A DNA stretch of 64,000 nucleotides. It comes from Streptomyces albidoflavus. Its GTDB lineage: Bacteria > Actinomycetota > Actinomycetes > Streptomycetales > Streptomycetaceae. The position numbers and the translations under genes are program-made. The notes beneath the pieces were generated by a model. It did not search any database and was not told where the DNA came from. It saw only the letters and a list, made by a program, of their open reading frames with translations. Below are positions 33,989 through 43,504 of this stretch, piece by piece. How positions within the stretch are numbered: the first letter of the stretch is position 1; each line of letters begins with the position of its first letter. The DNA is taken from positions 1 to 64,000 of the forward strand of contig NZ_JOII01000027.1 in assembly GCF_000719955.1 (NCBI RefSeq). The letters are read 5' to 3'.

Positions 33989-35743
33989 ACCGGTGTTGGC
34001 CACCGTGTCGATGGAGCGTCCGGTGTCCGCGCCCTGCTTGCCGGTGACGAGCGTGCGGATGTAGACGATCCGCTCGCCCTTCTTGCCGGAGATGCGGGCC
34101 CAGTCGTCCGGGTTGGTGGTGTTCGGCAGGTCCTCGTTCTCCTTGAACTCGTCCACGCAAGCCTGGATGAGGTGGGAGACGCGCAGGCCCTTCTGCTGCT
34201 GTTCGAGGAAGGCCTTGATGGCCATCTTCTTGGCGCGGCCGACGATGTTCTCGATCATGGCGCCGGAGTTGAAGTCCTTGAAGTAGAGGACTTCCTTGTC
34301 GCCGTTGGCGTACGTGACTTCGAGGAAGCGGTTCTCCTCGGACTCGGCGTACATCTGCTCGACCACGGTCTGGATCATGCCGTGGACGGTGGCGTCCCGG
34401 TCGCTGCCGTGCTCGGCGAGGTCGTCGGTGTGCAGCGGCAGGCTGGACTTGAGGTACTTGGCGAAGATGTCCTTGGCGGCCTCGGCGTCCGGACGCTCGA
34501 TCTTGATCTTCACATCGAGGCGGCCGGGGCGCAGGATCGCCGGGTCGATCATGTCCTCGCGGTTGGAGGCGCCGATGACGATGACGTTCTCCAGGCCCTC
34601 GACGCCGTCGATCTCGGCGAGGAGCTGGGGGACGATGGTGTTCTCGACATCGGAGCTGACGCCGGAGCCGCGGGTGCGGAAGAGCGATTCCATCTCGTCG
34701 AAGAAGACGATGACGGGAGTGCCTTCGCTGGCCTTCTCACGGGCCCGCTGGAAGACCAGGCGGATGTGCCGCTCGGTCTCACCGACGTACTTGTTGAGGA
34801 GTTCGGGGCCCTTGATGTTGAGGAAGAAGCTCTTCCCCGCGGGCTGCCCGGTCGCCTCCGCCACCTTCTTGGCGAGGGAGTTGGCCACGGCCTTGGCGAT
34901 GAGCGTCTTGCCGCAGCCGGGCGGGCCGTAGAGCAGGACGCCCTTGGGCGGGCGCAGCTCGTGCTCCTTGAAGAGGTCCGGGTAGAGGTACGGCAGCTCG
35001 ACCGCGTCCTGGATCGTCTCGATCTGGCTGCCGAGACCGCCGATCCGGGTGTAGTCGATGTCCGGGACCTCTTCGAGGACCAGCTCCTCGACCTCGCTCT
35101 TGGGGATGACCTCGTAGACGTATCCCGAGCGGGGTTCGAGCAGGAGGGCGTCGCCCGGGCGGATGGTGACGCCCAGGAGCGGTTCGGCGAGCCGGACCAC
35201 GCGCTCCTCGTCGGTGTGGCCGAGGACCAGGGCGCGGTCGCCGTCCTCCAGGATCTCCTTGAGGGTGACGATCTCGCCGACGCTCTCGAAGGTCATGGCC
35301 TCGACCACGTTGAGCGCCTCGTTGAGCATCACTTCCTGGCCGCGCCGCAACTCTTCGAGTTCGACGCCGGGGCTGACGTTGACCCTCAGTTTGCGGCCGC
35401 CGGTGAAGATGTCGGCGGTGCCGTCCTCATTCGCCGTGAGGAAGACACCGAAGCCGGCCGGCGGCTGTGCGAGCCGGTCGACTTCTTCCTTGAGGGCCAC
35501 GATCTGGTCGCGGGCCTCGCGGAGAGTGCTGGCGAGCCGCTCGTTCTGTGCGGACACGCCGGCGAGATTGGTCTGCAGCTCGACGATCCGCTCTTCGAGA
35601 ATCCTCGTTTGGCGCGGAGAGTCGGCGAGCTTGCGGCGCAGGACGGCGATTTCCTGCTCAAGATAGGCGATCTGCCCGGCCGGGTCGTCGGACCCTCGTC
35701 CCGGGCGGATGCCGCGGTTGGTGTCGTCGTCGTGGGCTGCCAC
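33977..35743 (-). CDS. arc: Proteasome-associated AAA ATPase (ARC/Mpa)
   Basis: This is a 588-residue hexameric unfoldase. An N-terminal coiled coil (about 20-85) binds Pup. Tandem OB-fold inter-domain (about 90-240) follows. The AAA module has Walker A GPPGCGKT, Walker [13 protein letters not shown] and the second-region motif RPGRLDVKI. The protein ends in GQYL, the C-terminal docking motif for the proteasome alpha ring (penultimate Tyr). The GTG at 35743 has GGAGGAGG 8 nt upstream. It feeds pupylated substrates into PrcBA. It diverges from a ferredoxin gene. Confidence 0.96.
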   Translation of the reverse strand: MAAHDDDTNRGIRPGRGSDDPAGQIAYLEQEIAVLRRKLADSPRQTRILEERIVELQTNLAGVSAQNERLASTLREARDQIVALKEEVDRLAQPPAGFGVFLTANEDGTADIFTGGRKLRVNVSPGVELEELRRGQEVMLNEALNVVEAMTFESVGEIVTLKEILEDGDRALVLGHTDEERVVRLAEPLLGVTIRPGDALLLEPRSGYVYEVIPKSEVEELVLEEVPDIDYTRIGGLGSQIETIQDAVELPYLYPDLFKEHELRPPKGVLLYGPPGCGKTLIAKAVANSLAKKVAEATGQPAGKSFFLNIKGPELLNKYVGETERHIRLVFQRAREKASEGTPVIVFFDEMESLFRTRGSGVSSDVENTIVPQLLAEIDGVEGLENVIVIGASNREDMIDPAILRPGRLDVKIKIERPDAEAAKDIFAKYLKSSLPLHTDDLAEHGSDRDATVHGMIQTVVEQMYAESEENRFLEVTYANGDKEVLYFKDFNSGAMIENIVGRAKKMAIKAFLEQQQKGLRVSHLIQACVDEFKENEDLPNTTNPDDWARISGKKGERIVYIRTLVTGKQGADTGRSIDTVANTGQYL

Positions 35744-35996
35744 GGTCCTCACCTCCTCCAAGGGGAGCTGGACGCTTCCAGACCCTACCTGGGCGGGTGT
35801 CGGTTGAAACCCCTAGATCACAAAGACCTCGGGGTGTGTCCGATCTTCACCCTTGCGCTCTCCCTCACGTCAAGGCCATACCCACCCTCGGGCCGGAGGA
35901 AGCCGCCGGTTGTATCGTCGGGTTGTTCAACACCCGTCGGCGCCCTTTCGCCTGTCCCGGCCGGGACGGGTCCGGCGCCGGGAAACGGCAGGAGAG

Positions 35997-36305
35997 ATGA
36001 CGGTGCAGGAGGAGGCCGGGCCCGGCGCGGGCGAGGCGCTGGAGGTCTGGATCGACCAGGACCTTTGTACCGGTGACGGCATCTGTGTGCAGTACGCGCC
36101 CGAGGTGTTCGAACTGGACATCGACGGCCTGGCGTACGTGAAGAGCGCCGACGACGAACTGCTCCAGCAGCCCGGGGCGACCACCCCGGTGCCGCTGCCG
36201 CTGCTGCGCGACGTGGCCGACTCGGCCAAGGAGTGCCCGGGCGACTGCATCCACGTCCGCCGGGTCGCCGACCGGGTGGAGGTCTACGGACCCGAGGCGT
36301 CGTAG
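35997..36305 (+). CDS. Small ferredoxin (3Fe-4S/4Fe-4S type)
   Basis: This is an acidic ferredoxin of about 102 residues. Cluster ligands are read from CTGDGIC (C-x5-C) near residue 20 and the C-terminal CPGDC. A lone CP with x5 spacing is usual for 3Fe-4S ferredoxins that serve P450s, but the extra Cys in CPGDC is notable. Two starts are possible: ATG at 35997, only 2 nt from AGGAG, or GTG at 36003 at 8 nt. A similar ferredoxin gene next to arc is common in actinobacteria. It could donate electrons to either of the window's P450s, but nothing links them directly. Confidence 0.85.
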   Translation: MTVQEEAGPGAGEALEVWIDQDLCTGDGICVQYAPEVFELDIDGLAYVKSADDELLQQPGATTPVPLPLLRDVADSAKECPGDCIHVRRVADRVEVYGPEAS

Positions 36306-36328
36306 CCCGGCGGTCCCGGTACGGGAAC

Positions 36329-36362
36329 GGGCCCGCTTCCACCGGCTGGTGGGGGCGGGCCC
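36329..36362. terminator. Bidirectional terminator between ferredoxin gene and the anchored hypothetical gene
   Basis: An outer 8-bp stem (36329-36336 with 36355-36362) and an inner CCACC/GGTGG stem lie between convergent genes. Confidence 0.7.
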
Positions 36363-36396
36363 TTCGCGTGGGTGCGGCGTGGTGGGTGAGGCGTGC

Positions 36397-37047
36397 TCAG
36401 GCGCCGGCCGACCGGGCGGGATCGGAGCGGAGGAACGCCTTGCCGCTCCACCGCCAGGTGACGTTCTCCTCGGTGTCGGGGCAGCACCGGGGTATGTCCA
36501 CCGAGGAGTAGCCGAGCAGGGTGGCGCGGACCACGCCGTCGCGGATGGTGAAGTTGTCTATGCTCCGCTGTTCGAGCGGGTCGAGGAGGGTGGCGACGAC
36601 GCGGGGCGGCGCCTTCGGGTCCTGGCCGGCGGTGAGGACGTAGACGGCGCGCGGCGGGGTTCCCGAGCCGGCGTCGCAGTGCACGACCGCGACGGTCTCG
36701 GGGGCGCGGTCGCCGTCGAGGTCGCCCTCGGCCTCGTCCTGGACGACCGCGTCGGCGGGACCGCAGTCGAGGGGGAACTCGGCGCCCTCGGTGCCCGGGG
36801 CGGTTGGCGGGGGCGCGGGGCGGGACTCCTTCGCGGGACCGGGGTCGGCGGGCGCGGCCTGGGCCGCGGGCTGCGCGGTGGCCGGTCCGGGCTGGAGGAG
36901 GCCGGTCAGGGCGACGACGGCGGAGACGGCGGCGGCCGTGGCGACCCAGTGGAGGGGCCGGGCGCGCGTGTGGGCCAGTTCCGGGACGGCGGGGTGCTGC
37001 ACTAGGAGGATCTCCCGTGAGGGCTGTGCCGGTGGGGTTGTCGGCAT
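36397..37047 (-). CDS. Membrane-anchored or exported hypothetical protein
   Basis: This is a 216-residue protein I do not assign to a named family. A hydrophobic segment near residues 38-56 (WVATAAAVSAVVALTGLL) would act as a signal-anchor. A Pro/Ala-rich linker follows, then an extracytoplasmic domain from about residue 95. Four Cys lie in that domain (LDCGPAD, VVHCDAGSG, PRCCPDTEE), suggesting disulfides. The motif EGDLDGDRAPETVAVV resembles the acidic loop of FG-GAP or calcium-binding repeats. ATG at 37047 is the best start. The gene is monocistronic with a terminator on each side. Confidence 0.75.
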   Translation of the reverse strand: MPTTPPAQPSREILLVQHPAVPELAHTRARPLHWVATAAAVSAVVALTGLLQPGPATAQPAAQAAPADPGPAKESRPAPPPTAPGTEGAEFPLDCGPADAVVQDEAEGDLDGDRAPETVAVVHCDAGSGTPPRAVYVLTAGQDPKAPPRVVATLLDPLEQRSIDNFTIRDGVVRATLLGYSSVDIPRCCPDTEENVTWRWSGKAFLRSDPARSAGA

Positions 37048-37178
37048 GGTGCCACACGTCACACGGCCTGGGAACGGCGGGGTCACGACGGTTACGGCGG
37101 GGCCGTCCGGGTGACGCCCCGTCGGGAGGGCGGACGGGGCCGTCCGGGTGAGGCGCCGGGACCATCCGTACGCGTGAC

Positions 37179-37217
37179 GCCGCCGCCCGGTACGCGGGGT
37201 GCGTACCGGGCGGCGGC
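37179..37217 (-). terminator. Terminator after trmI
   Basis: A perfect 17-bp stem (37179-37195 with 37201-37217) with a 5-base loop lies 21 nt after the trmI stop codon. Confidence 0.8.
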
Positions 37218-37237
37218 GTACGGGGTGGGGCGGCGGG

Positions 37238-38140
37238 TCAGCGCGGGGTGCCGCCGTCGGCGTTGGGGCCGGAGTAGTCCTCGCCGTAGGCGCCCTTGGC
37301 GGGGCGGCGCCTGCGCATCGGGGGCTCGACCCCGTCGGCGAGGCGGCGGGCGGTGAGGAGGAAGCCGGTGTGGCCGATCATCCGGTGGTCCGGGCGGACG
37401 GCGAGCCCCTCGATGTGCCAGTTGCGGATCATCGACTCCCAGGCGGTCGGCTCGTTGAAGCAGCCGATCTCCCGGATGGACTCGACGGTGCGGGCCAGCT
37501 GGGTCGTGGTCGCCACGTAGCAGCAGAGGATGCCGCCGGGGACCAGGGCCTTGGAGACGACGTCCAGGCACTCCCAGGGGGCGAGCATGTCGAGGATGAC
37601 CCGGTCGACCTCGGTGTCGGAGAGGTTGTCCTGGAGGTCGCCCACGGTGAGCTGCCAGGCGGGGTGCGGTCCGCCGAAGTACCGCTCGACGTTCTGCCGG
37701 GCGATGTCGGCGAAGTCGGCGCGGCGCTCGTAGCTGTGGAGCATGCCCTGGTCGCCGATGGCGCGCAGCAGGAAGCTGCTGAGGGAGCCGGAGCCGACAC
37801 CGGCCTCGACGACGCGGGCGCCGGCGAAGATGTCGGCGAAGGCGAGGATCTGGCCCGCGTCCTTCGGGTAGACCACGGCGGCGCCGCGGGGCATGGACAG
37901 GACGTAATCGGGGAGCAGGGGGCGCAGAGCGAGGTAGGCGACGTTTCCCGTGGTGCGGACAACGCTGCCCTCGGGAGCACCGATCAGCTCGTCGTGGGGG
38001 AAGGAACCCTTGTGGGTGTGGAAGTTCTTCCCTGCTTCGAGCGTGAAGGTGTAGTGGCGTCCCTTGGGGTCGGTGAGCTGGACCTGGTCCCCGACTTCGA
38101 AGGGCCCGCGACGGCGGGCGGCACCGGTCGGTTCGGACAT
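37238..38140 (-). CDS. trmI: tRNA (adenine-N1)-methyltransferase TrmI
   Basis: This 300-residue class I SAM-dependent methyltransferase makes m1A58 in the T-loop of tRNA. The N-terminal beta domain (about 1-75) precedes the Rossmann domain. SAM-binding motif I is VVEAGVGSGSLSSFLLRA, with motif IV VDRVILDMLAPWECL. Family-typical GHTGFLLTARRLADG follows near the C-terminus. Bacterial TrmI is a homotetramer. It lies 64 nt downstream of the site-2 protease gene in the same direction, so the two are probably co-transcribed. Confidence 0.95.
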   Translation of the reverse strand: MSEPTGAARRRGPFEVGDQVQLTDPKGRHYTFTLEAGKNFHTHKGSFPHDELIGAPEGSVVRTTGNVAYLALRPLLPDYVLSMPRGAAVVYPKDAGQILAFADIFAGARVVEAGVGSGSLSSFLLRAIGDQGMLHSYERRADFADIARQNVERYFGGPHPAWQLTVGDLQDNLSDTEVDRVILDMLAPWECLDVVSKALVPGGILCCYVATTTQLARTVESIREIGCFNEPTAWESMIRNWHIEGLAVRPDHRMIGHTGFLLTARRLADGVEPPMRRRRPAKGAYGEDYSGPNADGGTPR

Positions 38141-38204
38141 GTGACCAGCCTACCGGGCGTGGGGCGGGGCCCCGGACCACGCCCCCGGGGCCGGCCGCCG
38201 GGGG

Positions 38205-39449
38205 TCAGCGGCCGGGCCGGGCCATCGCCTTGACGAAGGCGCGCTCGACGTCGGAGGCGGCCAGCACCCCGTAGACGGCGCCGTCCTCCTCGACGACCAG
38301 GTACTCGCTGGCGGGGTGGGCGCGGAGTCGTTCCAGCAGTTCCTCGCCGGCCAGCTCGGCCGGGACCCGGGTGCCCTCGGTGATCTCCTGGGCGAGGCCG
38401 CCGACCGCCACCCAGGGCCTGCGGTGCTCGGGGACGCCGACGATGGCGGCCTCGCGGACCAGGGAGACCGGGTCGCCGTGCGGGTCGACGACGACCAGGG
38501 CCCGGGCTCCGGCCTCGTTGGCCCGGCGCAGCGCCTCGGAGAGCGGGGTGGCCTCCTCGACGGGGACGGCGCGCCGGGTCAGGGCGCGGGCGCACAGGTC
38601 GGGCAGGTGCTCGCGGAGGCGGGCGACGCGCAGGCTGTTGCCGGCGCCGGTCCAGATGATGGCGGCGAGGATGGCGGCGAGGAGCGCGTCCATCACCGTG
38701 TCCATGCCGTCGACCTCCTGGCCGGCGCCGCCGAGGGTGCCGGTGTGGGTCAGCAGCGGCAGGCCGATGAGGACGGCGACGGCGAGCGCCCGGCCGACCC
38801 AGGCGGCGGCGACGGTGCCGCTCATGGGCTTGCCGGTGAGCTTCCAGACGACGGCGCGCAGCATCCGGCCGCCGTCCAGAGGCAGGCCGGGCAGCAGGTT
38901 GAAGACGGCGACCAGGAGGTTGGAGATGGTGAGGCCGGCGATCAGGACGCCGGGGACGGTGCCGGGTTCGACCAGGTCGAGGGCGAGGTAGAAGGCGCCG
39001 CCGAGGACGAGGGAGAGCAGCGGGCCGACGAAGGCGAGGAGGAACTCCCGGCCGGGGGTCTCGCTCTCCTTCTCGATCTCGGAGACGCCGCCGAAGAACT
39101 GGAGCTGGATGCGGCGCACCGGCAGCTTCTGGCGCAGGGCGACGACGGTGTGGGCCAGCTCGTGGACGAGGACCGAGGCGTAGAAGGCGACGGCGAAGAA
39201 GAGGGAGACCAGGTAGCGGGCGCCGCCCAGTTCGGGCAGGACCCGGTCGAGCTGGCCGCCGAAGACCCAGGTGATGAGGGCGGCGACCAGGAACCAGCTG
39301 GGGGCGACGTAGATCGGTACGCCGAAGAAGCGGCCCATGAGCAGGCCGCCGCCCGGTTCGCGGGGCCGTTCGGGTGGCTTGCCGGGTCCGGGGGCGCCCG
39401 GGCGGCCGTCGCCTTCGGGCCGGCGCTTCTGGCCGCCGCTTTCGTCCAC
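38205..39449 (-). CDS. M50 site-2 protease-family metalloprotease with CBS domains
   Basis: This 414-residue intramembrane zinc protease has the HExxH motif HELAH in VLVHELAHTVVALRQ and the second zinc-ligand motif NLLPGLPLDGGRML. Several membrane helices surround them. Two CBS domains (about 280-410) follow, suggesting ligand control. It has no PDZ domain, unlike RseP-type anti-sigma proteases. Such enzymes could act on membrane anti-sigma factors such as RskA in this window, but mycobacterial RskA is cleaved by the PDZ-type Rip1. The GTG at 39449 has GAGGG at 6 nt. Confidence 0.92.
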   Translation of the reverse strand: MDESGGQKRRPEGDGRPGAPGPGKPPERPREPGGGLLMGRFFGVPIYVAPSWFLVAALITWVFGGQLDRVLPELGGARYLVSLFFAVAFYASVLVHELAHTVVALRQKLPVRRIQLQFFGGVSEIEKESETPGREFLLAFVGPLLSLVLGGAFYLALDLVEPGTVPGVLIAGLTISNLLVAVFNLLPGLPLDGGRMLRAVVWKLTGKPMSGTVAAAWVGRALAVAVLIGLPLLTHTGTLGGAGQEVDGMDTVMDALLAAILAAIIWTGAGNSLRVARLREHLPDLCARALTRRAVPVEEATPLSEALRRANEAGARALVVVDPHGDPVSLVREAAIVGVPEHRRPWVAVGGLAQEITEGTRVPAELAGEELLERLRAHPASEYLVVEEDGAVYGVLAASDVERAFVKAMARPGR

Positions 39450-39651
39450 GGTGATCCCTCAGTCCCCTTGTGCGTTCCGTCTCTCCCGGTGTCCCCCTGG
39501 ACGACGGCCGGATGGTTCCGATCATGCAGGGCGGGAGGGTCTGGCGTCGATGGTAAGCGGAGGGAAGGTGCCCGTGGGCTGCGCCTCTCCCCGCTCGCGG
39601 CGGCCCCCGGCGGGTCCGCGCCGTCGGCCCGGGGCCGTAGGGTCGGGGGTC

Positions 39652-40620
39652 ATGGAGACGAGGACGGACGCGGAACCGGTGGGCACGGCGGGCGAGGCGG
39701 GTGCCGAGCCGCCGGTGACCGGCGCGGAGCAGGCCGGGGCGGCGCCCGGCGAGCGGCGCAGGCCGCCGGTGTCGCTGTCGCCCTCGCGGGCGAGTGACTT
39801 CATGCAGTGCCCGCTGCTGTACCGCTTCCGGGTGATCGACCGGCTGCCGGAGAAGCCCAGTCCGGCGGCGACCCGGGGCACGCTGGTCCACGCGGTGCTG
39901 GAGCGGCTCTTCGACGCCCCGGCCGCCGAGCGGACGGCGCCGCGCGCCACGGGGCTGCTGCCGGGCGAGTGGGAGCGGCTGCTGGCCGAGCGCCCGGAGC
40001 TGGCGGAGCTGTTCTCCGGCGAGGAGGGCGAGTCCACCCCCGGCGAGCGGCTGGAGCGGTGGCTCGGCGAGGCGGAGCGGCTGGTCGAGCGGTGGTTCAC
40101 GCTGGAGGACCCGACACGGCTGGAGCCGGCCGAGCGGGAGCTGTTCGTCGAGGCGGAGCTGGAGTCGGGGCTGCGGCTGCGCGGCATCATCGACCGGGTC
40201 GACGTGGCGCCCACCGGCGAGGTGCGCATCGTGGACTACAAGACGGGCAAGGCCCCGCGCCCGCAGTACGCCGAGGGCGCGCTCTTCCAGATGACCTTCT
40301 ACGCGCTGGTGGTGTGGCGGCTGAAGGGCGTGCTGCCCCGTCGGCTGCAACTGGTCTACCTGGGCAGCGGCGAGGTGCGGAGCTACGACCCGGTGATGGC
40401 GGACCTGGAGCGGGTGGAGCGCAAGCTGCTGGCGCTCTGGGAGGCGATCCAGGAGGCGACCAGGACGGGCGACTGGCGCCCGAAGCCGTCGAAGCTGTGC
40501 GGCTGGTGCGACCACCAGGCGGTCTGTCCGGAATTCGGCGGGACTCCCCCGCCGTATCCCTTGCAGGTGCACCTGCCCGGGTCGCGCGAGCCCGGGCAGG
40601 GCAGAATGAGCCCCTCCTAG
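39652..40620 (+). CDS. RecB-family (PD-(D/E)XK) exonuclease with Fe-S cluster motif
   Basis: This 322-residue nuclease has the PDDEXK_1 core. GTLVHAVLERLF is near residue 85 and the catalytic motifs are LRGIIDRVDV and RIVDYKTGKAP. Four Cys typical of AddB/Cas4-type 4Fe-4S clusters are present: one in SDFMQCPLLYRF and three in CGWCDHQAVC near the C-terminus. It is expected to trim DNA ends in repair. The ATG at 39652 agrees with the family; the open frame upstream is not coding. A response regulator gene follows after 16 nt. Confidence 0.92.
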   Translation: METRTDAEPVGTAGEAGAEPPVTGAEQAGAAPGERRRPPVSLSPSRASDFMQCPLLYRFRVIDRLPEKPSPAATRGTLVHAVLERLFDAPAAERTAPRATGLLPGEWERLLAERPELAELFSGEEGESTPGERLERWLGEAERLVERWFTLEDPTRLEPAERELFVEAELESGLRLRGIIDRVDVAPTGEVRIVDYKTGKAPRPQYAEGALFQMTFYALVVWRLKGVLPRRLQLVYLGSGEVRSYDPVMADLERVERKLLALWEAIQEATRTGDWRPKPSKLCGWCDHQAVCPEFGGTPPPYPLQVHLPGSREPGQGRMSPS

Positions 40621-40636
40621 CCGAAGGGGAGATCAC

Positions 40637-41314
40637 GTGGCCATTCGCGTCCTGCTGGTGGACGACCAGCCACTGCTGCGCACCGGATTCCGGATGATTC
40701 TGGAGGCCGAGCAGGATGTCGCGGTCGTCGGGGAGGCCGGTGACGGCCTCCAGGCCCTCGACCAGGTACGGGCGCTCCAGCCCGACGTGGTGCTGATGGA
40801 CATCCGGATGCCCCGGATGGACGGGGTGGAGGCGACCCGGCAGATCACCGGGCCGGAGCGGGACGGGCCGGCCAAGGTGCTGGTGCTGACCACCTTCGAC
40901 CTCGACGAGTACGTGGTGGAGGCGCTGCGGGCGGGGGCCAGCGGCTTTCTGCTGAAGGACGCGCCCGCGCACGAACTGGTGCAGGCGATCCGCGTGGTGG
41001 CCTCGGGCGAGGCGATGCTGGCGCCGAGTGTGACGCGCCGTCTGCTCGACAAGTACGCCGAGCACCTGCCCTCGGGCGACGAGCCGGTGCCGGACACGCT
41101 GCACACCCTCACCGACCGCGAGGTGGAGGTGCTCAAGCTGGTGGCGCGGGGGCTGTCCAACGCGGAGATCGCGGCGGACCTGTTCGTCAGCGAGACGACC
41201 GTCAAGACCCACGTGGGCCACGTGCTGAACAAGCTCGGCCTGCGCGACCGCGTCCAGGCGGCGGTCTACGCGTACGAGAGCGGTCTGGTGCGGCCGGGCG
41301 CGGCCGGGCAGTAG
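40637..41314 (+). CDS. NarL/LuxR-family response regulator (orphan)
   Basis: This 225-residue regulator has a receiver domain (1-120) with the acidic pair VDD, phosphoacceptor Asp in LMDIRMPRMDG, and Lys in LLKDA. The LuxR-type HTH (about 155-215) reads LTDREVEVLKLVARGLSNAE and ETTVKTHVGHVLNKL. No histidine kinase gene is adjacent, so its partner is elsewhere. The GTG at 40637 follows GAAGGGGAGA. The 16-nt gap to the nuclease gene suggests co-transcription. Confidence 0.93.
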   Translation: MAIRVLLVDDQPLLRTGFRMILEAEQDVAVVGEAGDGLQALDQVRALQPDVVLMDIRMPRMDGVEATRQITGPERDGPAKVLVLTTFDLDEYVVEALRAGASGFLLKDAPAHELVQAIRVVASGEAMLAPSVTRRLLDKYAEHLPSGDEPVPDTLHTLTDREVEVLKLVARGLSNAEIAADLFVSETTVKTHVGHVLNKLGLRDRVQAAVYAYESGLVRPGAAGQ

Positions 41315-41334
41315 CCGCCTCCGCGCCTCGTACG

Positions 41335-41382
41335 ACGACGGCGGCCGCCCGCCCCTGGGAGGGGTCGGGCGGCCGCCGTCGT
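41335..41382. terminator. Bidirectional terminator between response regulator and peptide-binding protein genes
   Basis: A perfect 17-bp stem (41335-41351 with 41366-41382) lies between convergent genes. Confidence 0.8.
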
Positions 41383-41396
41383 GCGTGGGGCGCGGG

Positions 41397-43001
41397 TCAG
41401 CTGCTGACGCCGCGGTCCAGCTCCCAGAGCTGGATGTTGGAGGAGGAGTCGAGGGCCCACTCGACGCCGATGATGTCGTCGCGGGCGGCGACGTACTGCT
41501 TGCCCTGCCAGAGCGGGAGGACCGGGACGTCCTGGGCGACGATGTCCTGCATCTGCTTGATCGGGTCGGCGGCCGCGGAGCGGTCGGCCTCCCGGCGCGA
41601 GGCGGGGATCAGCTTGTTCTGGATGTTCTTGTTGCTGTACGGCGAGGACAGGAAGTTGTCCTTGTCGAGGAAGGGCGCGAGGAAGTTGTCGGCGTCCGGG
41701 AAGTCGGGGAACCAGCCCATCCCGAAGACCGGGTACTCGCCCTTGACCTGCGCGGCGCGGTACTTGTCCCAGCCGGTGCCCTTGACGTCGGTCTTGAAGA
41801 GGCCGCTCGCGTCGAGCTGGCGGCTGATCTCCTTGAACTCGGCCTCGGTGCCCTGGCCGTAGTGGTCCGTGGTGTAGTTCAGCGTCAGCTCGACGGGGGT
41901 GTCTATGCCCGCCTGCTGGAGCGCGGCCTTGGCCTTGGCCGGGTCGGGCTGCTCGCCGTACTGGTTGAAGAACGAGTTGGTGTGCCCGGTGATCGTGGTG
42001 GGCACCAGCGAGTAGAGCGGCTCGGCCGCGGTGCCGTAGACCTTGGAGGTGAGGGTGCCCCGGTCTATGAGGTAGCCCATGGCCTGGCGTATCGCCTTGT
42101 CGGCCTTGGGGTCGTCGGTGTTGAAGCCCAGGTAGCGGATCTCCAGACCGGGCATCTCGACGAGGCGGATCTTCTCGACCTGGTCGCCGGTGTACTTCTT
42201 GATCTGCTGCGGCGAGATCGTACGGGTCATCAGGTCGACCTCGCCGCTCTCCAGCGCCTTCCCCATGGTGTCGGGGTCGGCGAAGGAGCGCATCACGACC
42301 TTCTCGTTCTTCAGCTTCAGGCTGCCCTTGTAGTCGGAGTTGGCGCTGAAGTTGAGCTTGACGACCTGGTTGTCCTCGACCTCGGTCTGCACGCTGTACG
42401 GGCCCGAGCCGGAGACGTCGAAGCCCTTGCGGACCTTGTCGCCCGGGTAGTCGGCCTCGTTGACGATGCCGGCGGCGGGGGTGGCGAGCTTGTAGGGGAA
42501 GGTCGCGTCGGGGCTGTGGAGGTGGAAGACGACCTCGCGCTCGCCCCGGGTCTCGACGGTGTCGATGTTGGCCAGCAGACCGACCGGACCGTTGCTGTCC
42601 TTGATGCGCATCGTGCGGTCGATCGAGAACTTGACGTCCTCGGCGGTCAGCTCGTCGCCGTTGGAGAAGGTCAGGCCCTCGCGGAGCTTGCAGCTGTACC
42701 GCTCGTTCCCGGCGTCGGTGAAGGAGCAGGTCTCGGCCGCCTCGGGCACCGGCTCGCCGCCGCCGCGGGGCAGGGTCACCAGGGTCTGGATGGTCTGGCG
42801 GAGCACGTTCCAGGCACCGGCGTCGTAGGCGGAGGCCGGGTCGAGGGGGGCGGGGGCTTCCTGGGAGGCGGCGAACCGGTCGGTGGTGCCGACGACGATG
42901 GCGTCGCCGCCCTGGTCCGCGCCGTCCGATCCGCCGCAGGCAGCGAGTACGGGGGCGAGCAGGCCGACGACGGCCGGCAGCACCAATGTCTTGCGGTTCA
43001 T
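41397..43001 (-). CDS. Peptide/oligopeptide-type ABC transporter substrate-binding lipoprotein
   Basis: This is a 534-residue SBP_bac_5 family protein. The signal peptide ends in a lipobox at Cys22 (APVLAAC). The body shows the family features YSCKLREGLTFSNGDELTAEDVKFS and LATPAAGIVNEADY, with a closing lobe near GMGWFPDFPDADNF. It would capture peptides or similar solutes outside the cell. No permease or ATPase gene is adjacent, so it is an orphan binding protein that must share a transporter. The ATG at 43001 has GGAGAA 8 nt upstream; the longer frame is rejected. Confidence 0.92.
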   Translation of the reverse strand: MNRKTLVLPAVVGLLAPVLAACGGSDGADQGGDAIVVGTTDRFAASQEAPAPLDPASAYDAGAWNVLRQTIQTLVTLPRGGGEPVPEAAETCSFTDAGNERYSCKLREGLTFSNGDELTAEDVKFSIDRTMRIKDSNGPVGLLANIDTVETRGEREVVFHLHSPDATFPYKLATPAAGIVNEADYPGDKVRKGFDVSGSGPYSVQTEVEDNQVVKLNFSANSDYKGSLKLKNEKVVMRSFADPDTMGKALESGEVDLMTRTISPQQIKKYTGDQVEKIRLVEMPGLEIRYLGFNTDDPKADKAIRQAMGYLIDRGTLTSKVYGTAAEPLYSLVPTTITGHTNSFFNQYGEQPDPAKAKAALQQAGIDTPVELTLNYTTDHYGQGTEAEFKEISRQLDASGLFKTDVKGTGWDKYRAAQVKGEYPVFGMGWFPDFPDADNFLAPFLDKDNFLSSPYSNKNIQNKLIPASRREADRSAAADPIKQMQDIVAQDVPVLPLWQGKQYVAARDDIIGVEWALDSSSNIQLWELDRGVSS

Positions 43002-43504
43002 GCGCGCAGTTCTCCACAGCAGTCGATCCCACGCCTGTCCGCGGCTGAGGGGTGGGGCCGGGCCGGCGCGAGGGGGGTATGGCGATGTTCTCGCGACGAC
43101 ATTAGACCGCTTGTGCCAGTACCTCAGAATGCGGCCGGAGTTGGGAACAATCACGCTGTGGAACCGGGTGCGGACGCACCGAATTCCCACTGCGGGGAAG
43201 CTTTTCCGCACGGGTCCACCAATCGGGACACATGGGCATCACGCGACCGGGAAGAAAACGGACGTCCACACAGGTTCTCCACGGCGTCGACAGCGACACG
43301 CGTGAGAAAGGTCACCTGAACCGGGTGAGATCGGGCACGGCCGCCGCCCGGTCGGGCGGCCGGCGGGTACCGGTCCTCACCGGTAGGGATACGGAGCGTG
43401 ACCGCCTCACAGGTACCGGCGTGAATTCGCCTTTCCGGCCGGGGAATTCACGCCGGAACCCCTTTCCCGTGCGGTCGGGCATTTCCACGGACGGCGGTTT
43501 CCGG
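43002..43504. other. 503-base gap between the binding-protein and HAD genes
   Basis: The right end holds a 13-bp inverted repeat (43416-43456, separate entry). The left end should carry the binding-protein promoter; it is somewhat AT-richer around 43100-43210. The open frames crossing it have no convincing start site or family resemblance. No RNA gene was recognised. Confidence 0.6.
43416..43456. repeat. 13-bp perfect inverted repeat after the HAD gene
   Basis: CCGGCGTGAATTC (43416-43428) pairs exactly with GAATTCACGCCGG (43444-43456) across a 15-base loop. It lies 48 nt beyond the HAD stop codon on the minus strand. It may be a terminator, or an operator, since the AATTC core is unusual for local terminators. 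Confidence 0.7.
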
